NCBI GenBank assembly: GCA_963776565.1
Contig: CAVZNF010000015.1
Coordinates: 310,001-374,000, forward strand
Direction: 5' to 3'
Source: GMQP-bins7 sp963776565
Lineage (GTDB): Bacteria > Actinomycetota > Thermoleophilia > Gaiellales > Gaiellaceae
Length of the DNA: 64,000 nucleotides
The translations under genes and the position numbers were made by a program. Shown here piece after piece: positions 42,978-51,820 of the stretch. Below the pieces are notes generated by a model. It had not been told where the DNA came from, made no database searches, and worked only from the letters and a program-made list of their open reading frames with translations. The stretch's first letter is position 1. Each line of letters begins with the position of its first letter.

Positions 42978-44360
42978 CGGGCGCCGCCGACGCACTCGTC
43001 GTCTTCGGGATCACCGGCGATCTCGCGCGCCGGAGCACGCTCCCGGCCCTCTACTCGCTCTCGCAGCAAGGGCTGCTCACATGCCCGGTGATCGGCGTGG
43101 GGCGCCGACCCGTGTCGGACGACGAGCTGAGGCGGCATGCCACGGAGGCGATCGAGGCAGCCGAGGATCGGGTCGACGAAACGGCCCTCTCCGAGTTCCT
43201 GGCGCGAGTGCAGTACATCGGCGGCGATGCCGAGGCCGATGAGGACCCGCTCTACGACCGCCTGCGCGCCGCGCTTGCCGGGCTCGCAGCTTCCCGTCTT
43301 CTACCTCGCGACGCCTCCGTCGATGTTCGACGAGATCGCCGAGGAGCTGGCGGACGCGGGCCTCGTCGGTGACGCCAGCCGTCTCGTGGTCGAGAAGCCG
43401 TTCGGGACCGACTTGGCCTCCGCGCGCGACTTGAACCAGCGCCTGACTGCGATCTTCCCCGAGGAGCGCCTGTTCCGGATCGACCACTTCCTGGGCAAGG
43501 AGCCGGTGCAGGACATCATGTACCTCCGGTTCGCCAACGCCATGTTCGAGCCGATCTGGAACCGTGAGCACGTCGCTTCGATCCAGATCACGATGGCGGA
43601 GGACTTCGGCGTCGAGGATCGTGGCGCGTTTTACGACCCGGTCGGCGCGATACGCGACGTCGTCCAGAACCACCTTCTGCAGGTGCTCGCACTCGTCGCG
43701 ATGGAGCCGCCGTCCGGTGACCACGACGCGATTCCGCGTCGACGCGAGGACGTCTTCCGTGCGATGCCGAGCGTCAATCCGCGCGAGGCGGTGTGCGGTC
43801 AGTACGCCGGCTATCGCGAGATCGAGGGCGTGAGTCCGGGGTCGGACACCGAGACCTTCGTCGCGCTGCGGCTCGAGATCGAGAATTGGCGCTGGGCGGG
43901 GGTTCCGATCCTCGTTCGTGCGGGCAAGGCGCTCCCCATGACGGCGACCGAGATCGTCATCCGGCTCCAGCGCGTGCCGGAGCTCCAGTGGGGTGGGCAC
44001 CGCCTCTACTCGCCCGGCTACGACGACATCGTGCTGCGCATCGGGCGTCACGCGGGTATGTCGATCTACGTCCGCGCGAAGACACCGGGGAAGGAGGTCT
44101 CGCAGCCCGTCTCGCTCGATCTCGACTTCGCGGAGGAGCTGGGCGAGCCGCCGCAGCCGTACGAGCGGCTGCTCGCGGATGTGCTCCGCGGCGATCCCAC
44201 GCTCTTCCCGAGATGGAGCGTGATCGAGGAGACGTGGCGCATCGTGCAGCCCCTGCTCGACTCTCCGCCGCCGGTCGAGCGCTACGAGCCGGGGACGTGG
44301 GGGCCGGCCTCCTCGCATGCGCTCGCGGCCGCGTACGGCGGCTGGCGCGAGCCGCAGTAG
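42974..44360 (+). CDS. zwf: Glucose-6-phosphate 1-dehydrogenase, reading frame broken once
   Basis: First enzyme of the oxidative pentose phosphate pathway. The N-terminus VVFGITGDLARRSTLPALYSL binds NADP. The second frame carries VEKPFGTDLASARDLN, the substrate site RIDHFLGKEPVQDIMYLRFAN and VRAGKALPMTATEI. The two frames join if one G of the GGG at 43280-43282 is removed, giving LAGSQLPVFYLATPPSMF and about 461 residues. It overlaps the upstream M20 stop, and rpe follows 31 nt downstream. Confidence 0.93.
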
Positions 44361-44376
44361 GCAGCGCTCGACTCGC

Positions 44377-44382
44377 TAGGTT
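44377..44382 (+). promoter_or_regulatory. -10 element TAGGTT for rpe
   Basis: TAGGTT lies 9 nt before ATG 44392, which gives rpe and the following pab genes their own promoter with almost no leader. Confidence 0.5.
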
Positions 44383-44391
44383 GCGATCGCG

Positions 44392-45072
44392 ATGAGTTGG
44401 GCCGAGTGGGCAGCTGACGTCGAAATCGAGCCGTCGATCTACGCGTCCGACTTCTCGAGGCTCGGCGTGCAGCTCGAAGCTCTTCACGACGCCGGCGCGC
44501 GGGTCTTCCACTTCGACGTCGGCGACGGTCACTTCATCCCCGAGATCACGATCGGGCCGATCGTGCTGGCCTCGATCTCGCCGCTCGTGCGCGGTTGGGG
44601 AGCGCGGCTCGACTGCCACCTCATGGTCGCCGAGCCCGAGCGGCACTTCGACGCGATCGCGAAGGCCGGCGGCGACAGCGTCACCTTCCACGCCGAGGCC
44701 TGTGACGATCCTCCAAGGGCGATCGCGGCGGCGCGCTCGCTCGGTCTCGGCGTGGGAGTCGCGTTCAACCCGGAGACGCCGGTCGCCGACGCGGTCGCTG
44801 CCGCGGACGGCGCGGACCTCGTGCTCTGCATGTCCATCCACCCCGGCTACTCGGGGCAGGCGTTCATGCCCGACGCGCCGGCGCGGATCGCCGAGCTGCG
44901 CTCGTCGCTCCCCTCGAGCACGCGTATCCAGGTCGACGGCGGGATCAACCGGGAGACGGCTCGTGTGGCGCGCGACGCGGGCGCCGATCTTCTGGTCGCC
45001 GGGAGCGCCGTCTTCTGGAGCGACGACCCGGCATCCGCGTATCGCGACCTCGTCGAGGCCGCGGGTGCCTGA
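44392..45072 (+). CDS. rpe: Ribulose-phosphate 3-epimerase
   Basis: 226-residue TIM barrel interconverting ribulose 5-phosphate and xylulose 5-phosphate. It has EPSIYASDFSRLGVQLEAL, FHFDVGDGHFIPEITIGP with metal-binding residues, DCHLMVAEPERH, MSIHPGYSGQAFMP and IQVDGGINRETA. It follows zwf, so the oxidative and non-oxidative pentose phosphate steps are adjacent. The pabB GTG lies inside its end. Confidence 0.96.
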   Translation: MSWAEWAADVEIEPSIYASDFSRLGVQLEALHDAGARVFHFDVGDGHFIPEITIGPIVLASISPLVRGWGARLDCHLMVAEPERHFDAIAKAGGDSVTFHAEACDDPPRAIAAARSLGLGVGVAFNPETPVADAVAAADGADLVLCMSIHPGYSGQAFMPDAPARIAELRSSLPSSTRIQVDGGINRETARVARDAGADLLVAGSAVFWSDDPASAYRDLVEAAGA

Positions 45073-46136
45073 GCTGCTCGAGATCCGCGAGGCGGACGGA
45101 GCCTTCGCGCGAGTCGAGGAGTGGCTGGCAGGACACGGCTTCTTCGGACCGGATGCGGACGATCTCGTTGCCGACGTCTATCTCGGCTACGGGCTCTCGC
45201 AGTCGATCCGTCGGGACGCTTCGCCGCCGCCTCCCGAGCCGTGTCCCGCGCTTCCGCTCGCCGCCTGCACGCTCCGCGACGGCCAGCCACCGCAGCCACG
45301 TCGCTGGCTCGCTCGCAATCGGCGCGTGGGAACGAACCTGGACTGTGGCTGAATATGGAGCCGCGATCGAGGATGTCCGAGCCGCGATCGGGCGCGGCGA
45401 CGTGTACCAGGTGAACCTCGTGCAGCACCTCAGCGCGACGTTCGCCGGGGACCCGCACGCCCTCGCAGCGCGTCTTGCGCTGCTTCGCCCCCTTCAGCCC
45501 GAGCCGTTCGTCACCGACACCTGGGCTGTGGTCAGCGCGTCTCCCGAGCTCTTCCTCGCGCGTCGCGGCGACCGGGTGTGGACGATGCCGATCAAGGGAA
45601 CGCGCCCTCGCGGCGGAGCCGCCGAGCTCCGCGGGTCGGAGAAGGACGCGGCCGAGCACGTGATGATCGTCGATCTCGAGCGGAACGACCTCTCGCGAGT
45701 CTGCACGGCGGGAACGGTGCGCTGGCCCGAGCTCATGGCGACGCGTGAGCTCGCCGGCGTCGAGCACATGGTCTCGACCGTCGAGGGAACGCTACGCGAC
45801 GGAGTCGGGCTTGCGGAGATCCTCGACGCGACCTTTCCCGGCGGCTCCGTCACCGGAGCGCCGAAGATCGCTGCGGTGGACATCATCGCCCAGCTCGAGC
45901 CTGTCGGCCGCGGCGCCTCGATGGGCGCGGTCGGACAGGTCTACGGGAACGGTGACTTCGACCTCGCGCTCACGATCCGGACCTTCGCGATCGCCGACGG
46001 CGCGATTCATCTCTGGGTCGGCGGCGGCATCGTCTGGGACTCCGATCCGGCGACGGAGGTCGAGGAGTCGTGGACGAAGGCTCGCCCGCTCCTCGCCGCG
46101 ATCGGCTCGCGCGTCCCCGAGGGTGCGCTCGCATGA
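45065..46136 (+). CDS. pabB: Aminodeoxychorismate synthase component I, reading frame broken once
   Basis: Chorismate-utilising enzyme for p-aminobenzoate (folate) synthesis. The C-terminal catalytic domain has GRGDVYQVNLVQHLSA, MPIKGTRPRG, VMIVDLERNDLSRVC, the FPGGSVTGAPKIAAVDII signature and GGIVWDSDPATEVEESW. The N-terminal part (LLEIREADGAFARVEEW, VADVYLGYGLS) is one base out of register; the extra base lies between about 45240 and 45310. The length is about 356 residues, shorter than proteobacterial PabB because the N-terminal domain is reduced. GTG 45065 overlaps the rpe stop. Confidence 0.9.
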
Positions 46137-46963
46137 CGGTCCTCGCGCTGGCGGTCACCGGCCGCGGGCTCGTCGATCCGGTCGAGCCGGTCATCAGGGC
46201 CGACGACGAGGGGCTTCTGCGTGGCCGCGCGGCGTTCGAGACGCTCAAGGTCTACGGCGGTCGTCCCTTTCGGCTCGAAGCGCATCTCGACCGGCTGACC
46301 GCTTCGGCCGCGAGCATCGGGCTCCCGGCCGTCGAGCGACGGCGTCTCCAGGTGCTCGTCGGGCTCGTGCTCCCGAAGGCAGCGAGTGGCGACGCGTCGC
46401 TCAGACTCGTCTGGACTGCAGGGCCGGCCCGCGGCGCCCCGTCTGCCCTGGCGCTCCTCAGCGACATCCCCGATTGGATCGAGCCCGCACGCGAGCGCGG
46501 CGCTTCCGCCGTCTCGCTTCTCGGCGTCAGAGCATCGGCGCCGTGGCTTCTCCCGGGAGTCAAGTCGACGAGCTACGCGGTGAACATGGCCGCCGAGGCG
46601 GAGGCGCGTCGGCGCGGAGTCGACGAGGCGTTGTTCGTCGACGGCGACGGCATCGTCCTCGAGGGGACGGTCACGAACGTCTGGTGGCGTGTCGGCGACA
46701 CGCTCTTCACGCCCGCTCTCGACCTCGGGATCCTCGCCGGGGTGACGAGGGCGACGCTCGTGGAGCTTGCGCCCGAGTGCGGCTTCAGCGTCGAGGAAGG
46801 CGCGTATCCGCTCGCTCGGCTGCTCGAGTCGGAAGAGGTGTTCACGTCGTCCTCCGTCCGCGAGGTCATGCCGCTCGTCGAGGTCGACGGAACGACGCTC
46901 GGGCGTGGCCCCGCCGCGGACGCCCTGCAGGCGGCTCTGCTCGACCTCGCAGCTAAGGTCTGA
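46133..46963 (+). CDS. pabC: Aminodeoxychorismate lyase (class IV aminotransferase fold)
   Basis: 276 residues. PLP fold type IV with FETLKVYGGRPFRLEAHLDRL, the cofactor Lys in LPGVKSTSYAVNMAAEAEA, EALFVDGDGIVLEGTVTNVWW and FTSSSVREVMPLVEVDG. Following pabB by ATGA overlap, it most likely cleaves aminodeoxychorismate to p-aminobenzoate; branched-chain or D-amino acid aminotransferases share the fold. The next gene has a -10-like element inside its last codons. Confidence 0.9.
   Translation: MTVLALAVTGRGLVDPVEPVIRADDEGLLRGRAAFETLKVYGGRPFRLEAHLDRLTASAASIGLPAVERRRLQVLVGLVLPKAASGDASLRLVWTAGPARGAPSALALLSDIPDWIEPARERGASAVSLLGVRASAPWLLPGVKSTSYAVNMAAEAEARRRGVDEALFVDGDGIVLEGTVTNVWWRVGDTLFTPALDLGILAGVTRATLVELAPECGFSVEEGAYPLARLLESEEVFTSSSVREVMPLVEVDGTTLGRGPAADALQAALLDLAAKV
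46954..46959 (+). promoter_or_regulatory. -10 element TAAGGT for the DUF1385 gene
   Basis: TAAGGT inside the last pabC codons, 6 nt before ATG 46966. GAGG also lies right before the ATG, so both a leaderless start and coupled translation are possible. Confidence 0.45.
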
Positions 46964-46965
46964 GG

Positions 46966-47754
46966 ATGGCCGAAGACACCGTGCGGCTCGGAGGAATGGC
47001 GCTCCAGAACGGCGTGCTCGTGCACGGGCCGACGTCGTGGGGCTGCGCCGTTCGCGGGGACGACGGCGCGCTGCACATCGCAGCCGGCCGGAAGCCGCAC
47101 CTCGCTCCGGCGGCGCGCAAGCGCATGCCGGTCCTGCGTGGGCCGATCGTCCTCGCGGAGGCATTCGCACTGCTGCCGATGGTGCGGCGAGCGATTCCGC
47201 AGGCGCGCTTCCCGTTCGAGCGACCGAGCGTGCTGGCCGCGATCCTCGGCACCGCGGTCGCTGCGCGCGCTCTTCGCCGGTCGCGCCTCTCGGCCGGGAC
47301 GAGGGAGATCGCCGCCGCCGGCGTCGCGTTCCTTCCCGCGGCTTTGGCGCTGCGCGGGCCCGACCTCGCCGCCTACCACGGCGCCGAGCACATCTCGATC
47401 GGGACGTACGAGAACGGCGGAGAACGCGCGCCGAAGGAGCATCCGCGCTGTGGGTCGCAGCTCATCGCGCCCATGGTTGCGTCGTCTCTCGCCGCCAACG
47501 TGGTCGCCGCGAAGGCGCCGGCAGGCACGCGGCAACTGGCTCGCCTCGTCGGGACGGCCGGAGCGATCGGCGGCTCCGTGGAACTCTTCTCGTGGGTTGC
47601 GCGTAACCCGTCACATCCTCTCGCGCGGGCGCTTGCGCGTCCGGGCTTCGAGCTTCAGCGGCACCTCTCGACTGCCGAGCCGTCCGACGATCAGCTCGAG
47701 GTCGCCAACGCTGCTCGCGACGCCTGCCTCGAGCTCGAGCGTCAGCGCGCGTAG
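46966..47754 (+). CDS. DUF1385 family protein
   Basis: 262 residues with the DUF1385 opening RLGGMALQNGVLVHGP, the AYHGAEHISIGTYENG segment rich in His and Glu, and the HPRCGSQLIAP motif. Several hydrophobic stretches suggest a membrane protein. The family is widespread in Gram-positive bacteria (YqhQ type) without a settled function. It lies 2 nt after pabC, with a TAAGGT element in the pabC end. Confidence 0.82.
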   Translation: MAEDTVRLGGMALQNGVLVHGPTSWGCAVRGDDGALHIAAGRKPHLAPAARKRMPVLRGPIVLAEAFALLPMVRRAIPQARFPFERPSVLAAILGTAVAARALRRSRLSAGTREIAAAGVAFLPAALALRGPDLAAYHGAEHISIGTYENGGERAPKEHPRCGSQLIAPMVASSLAANVVAAKAPAGTRQLARLVGTAGAIGGSVELFSWVARNPSHPLARALARPGFELQRHLSTAEPSDDQLEVANAARDACLELERQRA

Positions 47755-47808
47755 ACCAGCAGCTGCTGCGCTTCAAGCGCCTCGCGCGCATTGCCGATAC
47801 GCGTGTGA

Positions 47809-49299
47809 GTGGATCTCGAGAACACGCTCCTGACGTGGCTGCCGATCGTGTTCTTCGGGATCGTCATCCTCCTCCTTCTCTACACGCTCAAGTTCATGCC
47901 GCGTGCCAAGCCGGCACCGGTCGTGCGGGGCTCGCAGGTCGAGGTGTCCTGGTCGGACGTGGCCGGGCTCGACGAGGCCAAGGCGGAGCTCGAGGAGGTC
48001 GTCGAGTTCCTGCGTGACCGCAAGCGCTTCGAGCGTCTCGGAGCTCGGGTGCCGCGCGGCATTCTCCTCCACGGACCGCCGGGAACCGGCAAGACACTGC
48101 TGGCGAAGGCCGTCGCGAGCGCGTCCGGTGCGAACTTCTACTCGCAGAGCGCGTCGTCGTTCGTCGAGATGTTCGCCGGCCTCGGCGCCGCGCGTATCCG
48201 CAAGCTCTTCGAGGAGGCGCGTAAGCACGCGCCCGCGATCATCTTCATCGACGAGCTCGACGCCGTCGGCACAGCTCGCATGGGCGGCGGCTTCCATCGC
48301 GAGCACGACCAGACCCTGAACCAGCTCCTCGTCGAGCTCGACGGCTTCAACAACCGCGACGAGGTCGTCGTCATGTCTGCGTCGAACCGCCTTCAGGATC
48401 TCGATTCCGCGCTTCTCCGTCCCGGCCGGTTCGATCGCCAAGTTCTCGTGTCGGCCCCCGACGTCGCAGGGCGCGAGGCGATCCTCGGCGTGCATACGCG
48501 CGACAAGCCTCTCGCCGCAGACGTGGACCTGGCCACGATCGCGAGACAGACTGCCGGCCTCACGGGAGCGGACCTCGCGAACCTCTGCAACGAAGCCGCG
48601 ATCTTCGCCGGCCGATCGAACGAGCAGTACATCCGGCAGAGCGACTTCGACGCCGCGATGGATCGCATCGTCGCCGGGCTGCAGCAGCGCCGCGTCGTCT
48701 CGGAGAAGGAGAAGCGGATCCTCGCCTACCACGAAGGTGGTCACGCGGTCATGGCGCATCTCGTGGGCGAGCTCTTCCCGGCTCAGAAGGCGACGATCGT
48801 CTCGCGCGGCCAGGCGCTCGGCTACACGCTGAACATCCCTGCCGAGGATCGCTACATGCACACGCGCGAGGAGTTCCTCGATCTGATGATGGTGTACCTC
48901 GCAGGCCGCGCCGCGGAGGAGATCGTCTTCGGCCGGATCACGAACGGAGCGGCGAACGACCTCGAGCGCGTCACCGAGATCGCCCGGTCGATGGTGTTCG
49001 AGTTCGGGATGTCCGAGGTCGCGCCGTCACGGACGATGCGAGCGGACAACTACGCGCTCTCGGAGGAGACGAAGCGACTGCGGGACTCGGAGCAGGCACG
49101 TCTCACCGACCATTCGTACGAAGAGGCGAAGCGCCTGTTGCACAAGCACCGCGCCGCGCTCGATCGCGTCGCGCAGGCGCTGCTCGAGAAGGAGACGCTC
49201 GACCGATCGGAGCTCCAGGAGCTGCTCGCCGACGTCGCGGCGGAGTCGCGCTCGTCGGAGACGATCGGCATGGTTCGCGCGTTGCCGATGCGGGACTAG
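47809..49299 (+). CDS. FtsH-like AAA+ zinc metalloprotease, short N-terminus
   Basis: 496 residues. One N-terminal membrane helix (LPIVFFGIVILLLLYTL) replaces the two helices and extracytoplasmic domain of standard FtsH. The AAA+ core has SWSDVAGLDEAKAEL, Walker A GPPGTGKT near 89-96, Walker B IIFIDELDAVG and the second-region RPGRFDR. The protease domain has HEGGH near 308-312 (HEXXH) and the distal ligand Asp in ANDLERVTEIAR. The pore segment reads FVEMFAGLGAARIR. It degrades membrane or soluble proteins in an ATP-dependent way by family. A normal-length FtsH may exist elsewhere. GTG 47809 is the start. Confidence 0.9.
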   Translation: MDLENTLLTWLPIVFFGIVILLLLYTLKFMPRAKPAPVVRGSQVEVSWSDVAGLDEAKAELEEVVEFLRDRKRFERLGARVPRGILLHGPPGTGKTLLAKAVASASGANFYSQSASSFVEMFAGLGAARIRKLFEEARKHAPAIIFIDELDAVGTARMGGGFHREHDQTLNQLLVELDGFNNRDEVVVMSASNRLQDLDSALLRPGRFDRQVLVSAPDVAGREAILGVHTRDKPLAADVDLATIARQTAGLTGADLANLCNEAAIFAGRSNEQYIRQSDFDAAMDRIVAGLQQRRVVSEKEKRILAYHEGGHAVMAHLVGELFPAQKATIVSRGQALGYTLNIPAEDRYMHTREEFLDLMMVYLAGRAAEEIVFGRITNGAANDLERVTEIARSMVFEFGMSEVAPSRTMRADNYALSEETKRLRDSEQARLTDHSYEEAKRLLHKHRAALDRVAQALLEKETLDRSELQELLADVAAESRSSETIGMVRALPMRD

Positions 49300-49313
49300 C
49301 ACTCCTGCGCGGA

Positions 49314-49319
49314 TAGCAT
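49314..49319 (+). promoter_or_regulatory. -10 element TAGCAT for the epimerase gene
   Basis: TAGCAT, then 7 nt, then GTG 49327. No Shine-Dalgarno. Confidence 0.6.
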
Positions 49320-49326
49320 CGCGCGA

Positions 49327-49725
49327 GTGCGGAGCATCCATCACCTCGGCGTCGCCGTGACCGATCTGGACGAGGCGATCGCGACGTACGAGACGCTCTT
49401 CGGCGCGAGGCTCGAGCAGCGCCAGCCGCTCGTCGAGCAGGGTGTGGAGGCGGCGTCGGTCCTCGTCGGCGAGAGCCGGTTCGAGCTCGTCACCCCCACC
49501 GGCGACGATACGCCGGTCGGTCGCTTCCTCGCGCGGCGCGGTCCGGGGATGCACCACGTCGCGCTCGAGGCGGAGGACCTGTACGCGACGCTCGACGAGC
49601 TCGAGTCCGCAGGCGCGCACCTGATCGACCGGGTTCCGCGACTCGGGCTGTTCGGCCTCGAGGTCGCGTTCGTCCACCCGGATTCCGTCCACGGCGTTCT
49701 CACGGAGGTGGTTGCGAGTGGCTGA
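49327..49725 (+). CDS. mce: Methylmalonyl-CoA epimerase (VOC family)
   Basis: 132-residue glyoxalase-fold protein. Metal ligands appear as His in SIHHLGVAVTDLDEAI, His in PGMHHVALEAEDL and Glu in VLTEVV. The pattern ATYETLFGA, VGRFLARRGPGMHH and HPDSVHGVL matches methylmalonyl-CoA epimerase. It converts the (S) to the (R) form for the mutase; no mutase gene is in the window. Leaderless-type GTG start. A small gene overlaps its end. Confidence 0.9.
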   Translation: MRSIHHLGVAVTDLDEAIATYETLFGARLEQRQPLVEQGVEAASVLVGESRFELVTPTGDDTPVGRFLARRGPGMHHVALEAEDLYATLDELESAGAHLIDRVPRLGLFGLEVAFVHPDSVHGVLTEVVASG

Positions 49726-49945
49726 CGACTTCGTACGGATCGAGGTCGGTCTCGACGGTGGGCAGATCCTGAGCGCGCTCGTTTCCGCTGCGAGCGCCGA
49801 TGCGCTCGACCAGGCGCTCCGGTCGTCGTCCGCGGGCGCGACGGTCGAGCTCCAGGCCGAGGACGGCGTGATGCTGCTCATGCTCCCGCGGGTCCTCTAC
49901 GTCAAGCGCTTCGCGCGCGACACACGCGCCGGCTTCGGCGCGTAG
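49718..49945 (+). CDS. Small conserved-looking protein of unknown function
   Basis: 75 residues, starting at GTG 49718 that overlaps the mce end by 8 nt (a TTG at 49712 is also possible). It reads VADDFVRIEVGLDGGQILSAL, then a hydrophilic middle and LLMLPRVLYVKRFARDTRAGF. It has no signal or membrane helix, and the pattern suggests a small beta-rich domain. The YchF-like gene starts right after its stop. No function is assigned. Confidence 0.7.
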   Translation: MADDFVRIEVGLDGGQILSALVSAASADALDQALRSSSAGATVELQAEDGVMLLMLPRVLYVKRFARDTRAGFGA

Positions 49946-50881
49946 GTGCCGCTCCGGGTCGGAATCGTCGGCCTCCCGAACTCCGGGAAGACGACGCTCT
50001 TCAACGCGCTGACGCACGCCGGTGCTCAGGTTTCCGCCTACACGGAGGTGACGCAGAAGCCGAACCTCGGCATGGCGGTGATCGCAGACGACCGGCTCGA
50101 GCGCTTGTCGCAGGTCGTCGGCTCGAAGAAGGTGACGCCGGCTGCCATCCGCGTCGTCGACGTGCCCGGCCGCGCGGAGATTCCGGGCGAGCTTCGGCAG
50201 GCCGATGCGCTGCTCGCGGTGCTGGACGGCTTCTCCGAGGACGCCGACCCTGCGGGAGATCTCGAGACGCTTCGGCTCGAGCTGATCGTCGCCGACCGCG
50301 AGCACGTGGATCGAAGGCTCGAGCGCGTGCGCAAGGAGGCGAAGTCGGGCGATCGGGCGAAGCGCCAGGAGGCTGAGCTCACGGAGCGGTTGCTCGCGCA
50401 CCTCGACGAAGGCCACCCGCTCTCCGAGTGGGCCGGCGAGCTTCCCACAGAGCTCGAGCCGCTCACGACGAAGCCGCTCATCCCGCTCGAGAACGGCCCG
50501 GGAGGCATCGACTGCGCGCTCGAGATGGAGCTCTCCGAGCTGTCGCCCGAAGAGGCGGCTGAGTTCCGATCGGGCGCGTCGGCGCTGGACGACGTCGTCG
50601 TGCGACTCAAGGAGGCGCTCGGGCTCATCACGTTCTTCACGATCGGCGACACGGAAGCACGCTCGTGGACGCTCCAGCACGGCCAGACTGCGCTCGACGC
50701 TGCCGAGTCGATCCACTCCGACATCGCGCGCGGGTTCATCCGCTGCGAGGTGATCCGCTGGGGCGATCTCCTCGAGTGCGGCTCGCACGCTGACGCTGCG
50801 CGTCGCGGATTGCAGCGGCTCGAGGGCAAGACCTACGTCGTCGAGGACGGAGACGTCCTCAACATCCGCTTCAACGTCTAG
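49946..50881 (+). CDS. ychF: YchF/OBG-family GTPase
   Basis: 311 residues. The G1 loop is GLPNSGKTTLFNAL, G3 is VVDVPGRAEIPG, and a C-terminal DUF933/TGS domain has LGLITFFTIGDTEARSW, HSDIARGFIRCEVIRWGDLL and YVVEDGDVLNIRFNV. YchF family proteins bind ATP or GTP and act in translation and stress responses. It is about 50 residues shorter than typical YchF, mainly in the coiled-coil insertion. The start is a GTG directly after the upstream stop codon. Confidence 0.88.
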   Translation: MPLRVGIVGLPNSGKTTLFNALTHAGAQVSAYTEVTQKPNLGMAVIADDRLERLSQVVGSKKVTPAAIRVVDVPGRAEIPGELRQADALLAVLDGFSEDADPAGDLETLRLELIVADREHVDRRLERVRKEAKSGDRAKRQEAELTERLLAHLDEGHPLSEWAGELPTELEPLTTKPLIPLENGPGGIDCALEMELSELSPEEAAEFRSGASALDDVVVRLKEALGLITFFTIGDTEARSWTLQHGQTALDAAESIHSDIARGFIRCEVIRWGDLLECGSHADAARRGLQRLEGKTYVVEDGDVLNIRFNV

Positions 50882-50941
50882 GGCTGCGTGCGAAGGTCGA
50901 GCCTCGTGAGAGCGCTCGCCGTCACATTGCGCGCGGACGCT

Positions 50942-51775
50942 CTATCCAGCGGCAACGAGTGCGGCGCCTGCGAGCGCAACGAATCCACCGACTCGCTGCG
51001 TGGCGCCCAGCCTCTCGCCGAGCACGAGCCACGCAAGCACGAGCGTGACGATCGGATACAGGCTGCCGAGCACCGCGACGATGCCGACGGCTCCGAAGGT
51101 CGTAGCCGCTGCGAAGAGCACGTTTGCGCCGGTGTCGAAGACGCCGACACCGACGATCAGCGGGAAGACCGAGCGTGGTGGCTTAAGGGTCGTCGACGTC
51201 ACGAGGGCGGCGACGACAACTACCGGAACTGCGGCGAGGCGAGCCGCCGTCACGGCCCACGCTGCACTCTCGTCGGCGCCGGCATCGATGCCGACGAAGA
51301 ACAGGCCGAAGCCGAGGGCCGCGACGATGGCGAGCCCGGCTCCGGCGGCCACACGACGCTGTCCGCCTAGGCGCGGCATTCGGGATAGGACGACGATGCC
51401 GGCGACGACGAGCGCCACTCCGAGCCACTGCAGGGTCGAGGGCACGTCTCCCCGCGCTGCGTCCACTGCGAGTGGAACGACCGGGGACGCCGCCGAGATC
51501 GGAGCGACGATCCCCATCGCGCCGATGGCGAAGCCGCGATAGAGCGCGCCGAGGCCGATCATGGCCACGATCCCGCCGGCAGCGGCGGGTGCGAGCTCGG
51601 CGATCCCCGGAAACGGATCTCGGGAGAGCAGGGTCCACGCGAGAACACCGACGAGCCCGACGGCCTGAGACACCGCCAGCACGGTGAGCACGGCCACGCG
51701 ACGCGCCGCAAGTCCGCCGAAGAAGTCGCCGATGCCCCAGCCGAGAGCGCCGGCCAGCGCCAGGACGGCCGCCAT
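50942..51775 (-). CDS. EamA/DMT-family transporter
   Basis: 277 residues, about ten helices in two repeated halves: LALAGALGWGIGDFFGGLAARR opens the first and IVAALGFGLFFVGIDAGADES the second. VVAGIVVLSRMPRLGG and ASPVVPLAVDAARGD resemble the drug/metabolite transporter superfamily. The substrate is unknown. It lies downstream of the HD-domain gene on the same strand, after a short hairpin. Confidence 0.87.
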   Translation of the reverse strand: MAAVLALAGALGWGIGDFFGGLAARRVAVLTVLAVSQAVGLVGVLAWTLLSRDPFPGIAELAPAAAGGIVAMIGLGALYRGFAIGAMGIVAPISAASPVVPLAVDAARGDVPSTLQWLGVALVVAGIVVLSRMPRLGGQRRVAAGAGLAIVAALGFGLFFVGIDAGADESAAWAVTAARLAAVPVVVVAALVTSTTLKPPRSVFPLIVGVGVFDTGANVLFAAATTFGAVGIVAVLGSLYPIVTLVLAWLVLGERLGATQRVGGFVALAGAALVAAG

Positions 51776-51801
51776 CAGAGAAGGGCAGTGACGCTACAGC
51801 T

Positions 51802-51818
51802 GCCGCGTCGCGGCAGAG
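51802..51818 (-). terminator. Short hairpin between HD-domain gene and DMT transporter
   Basis: CTGCCGC (51802-51808) and GCGGCAG (51812-51818) with a 3-nt loop, directly after the HD-domain stop codon on the minus strand. No T-run. Confidence 0.35.
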
Positions 51819-51820
51819 CA

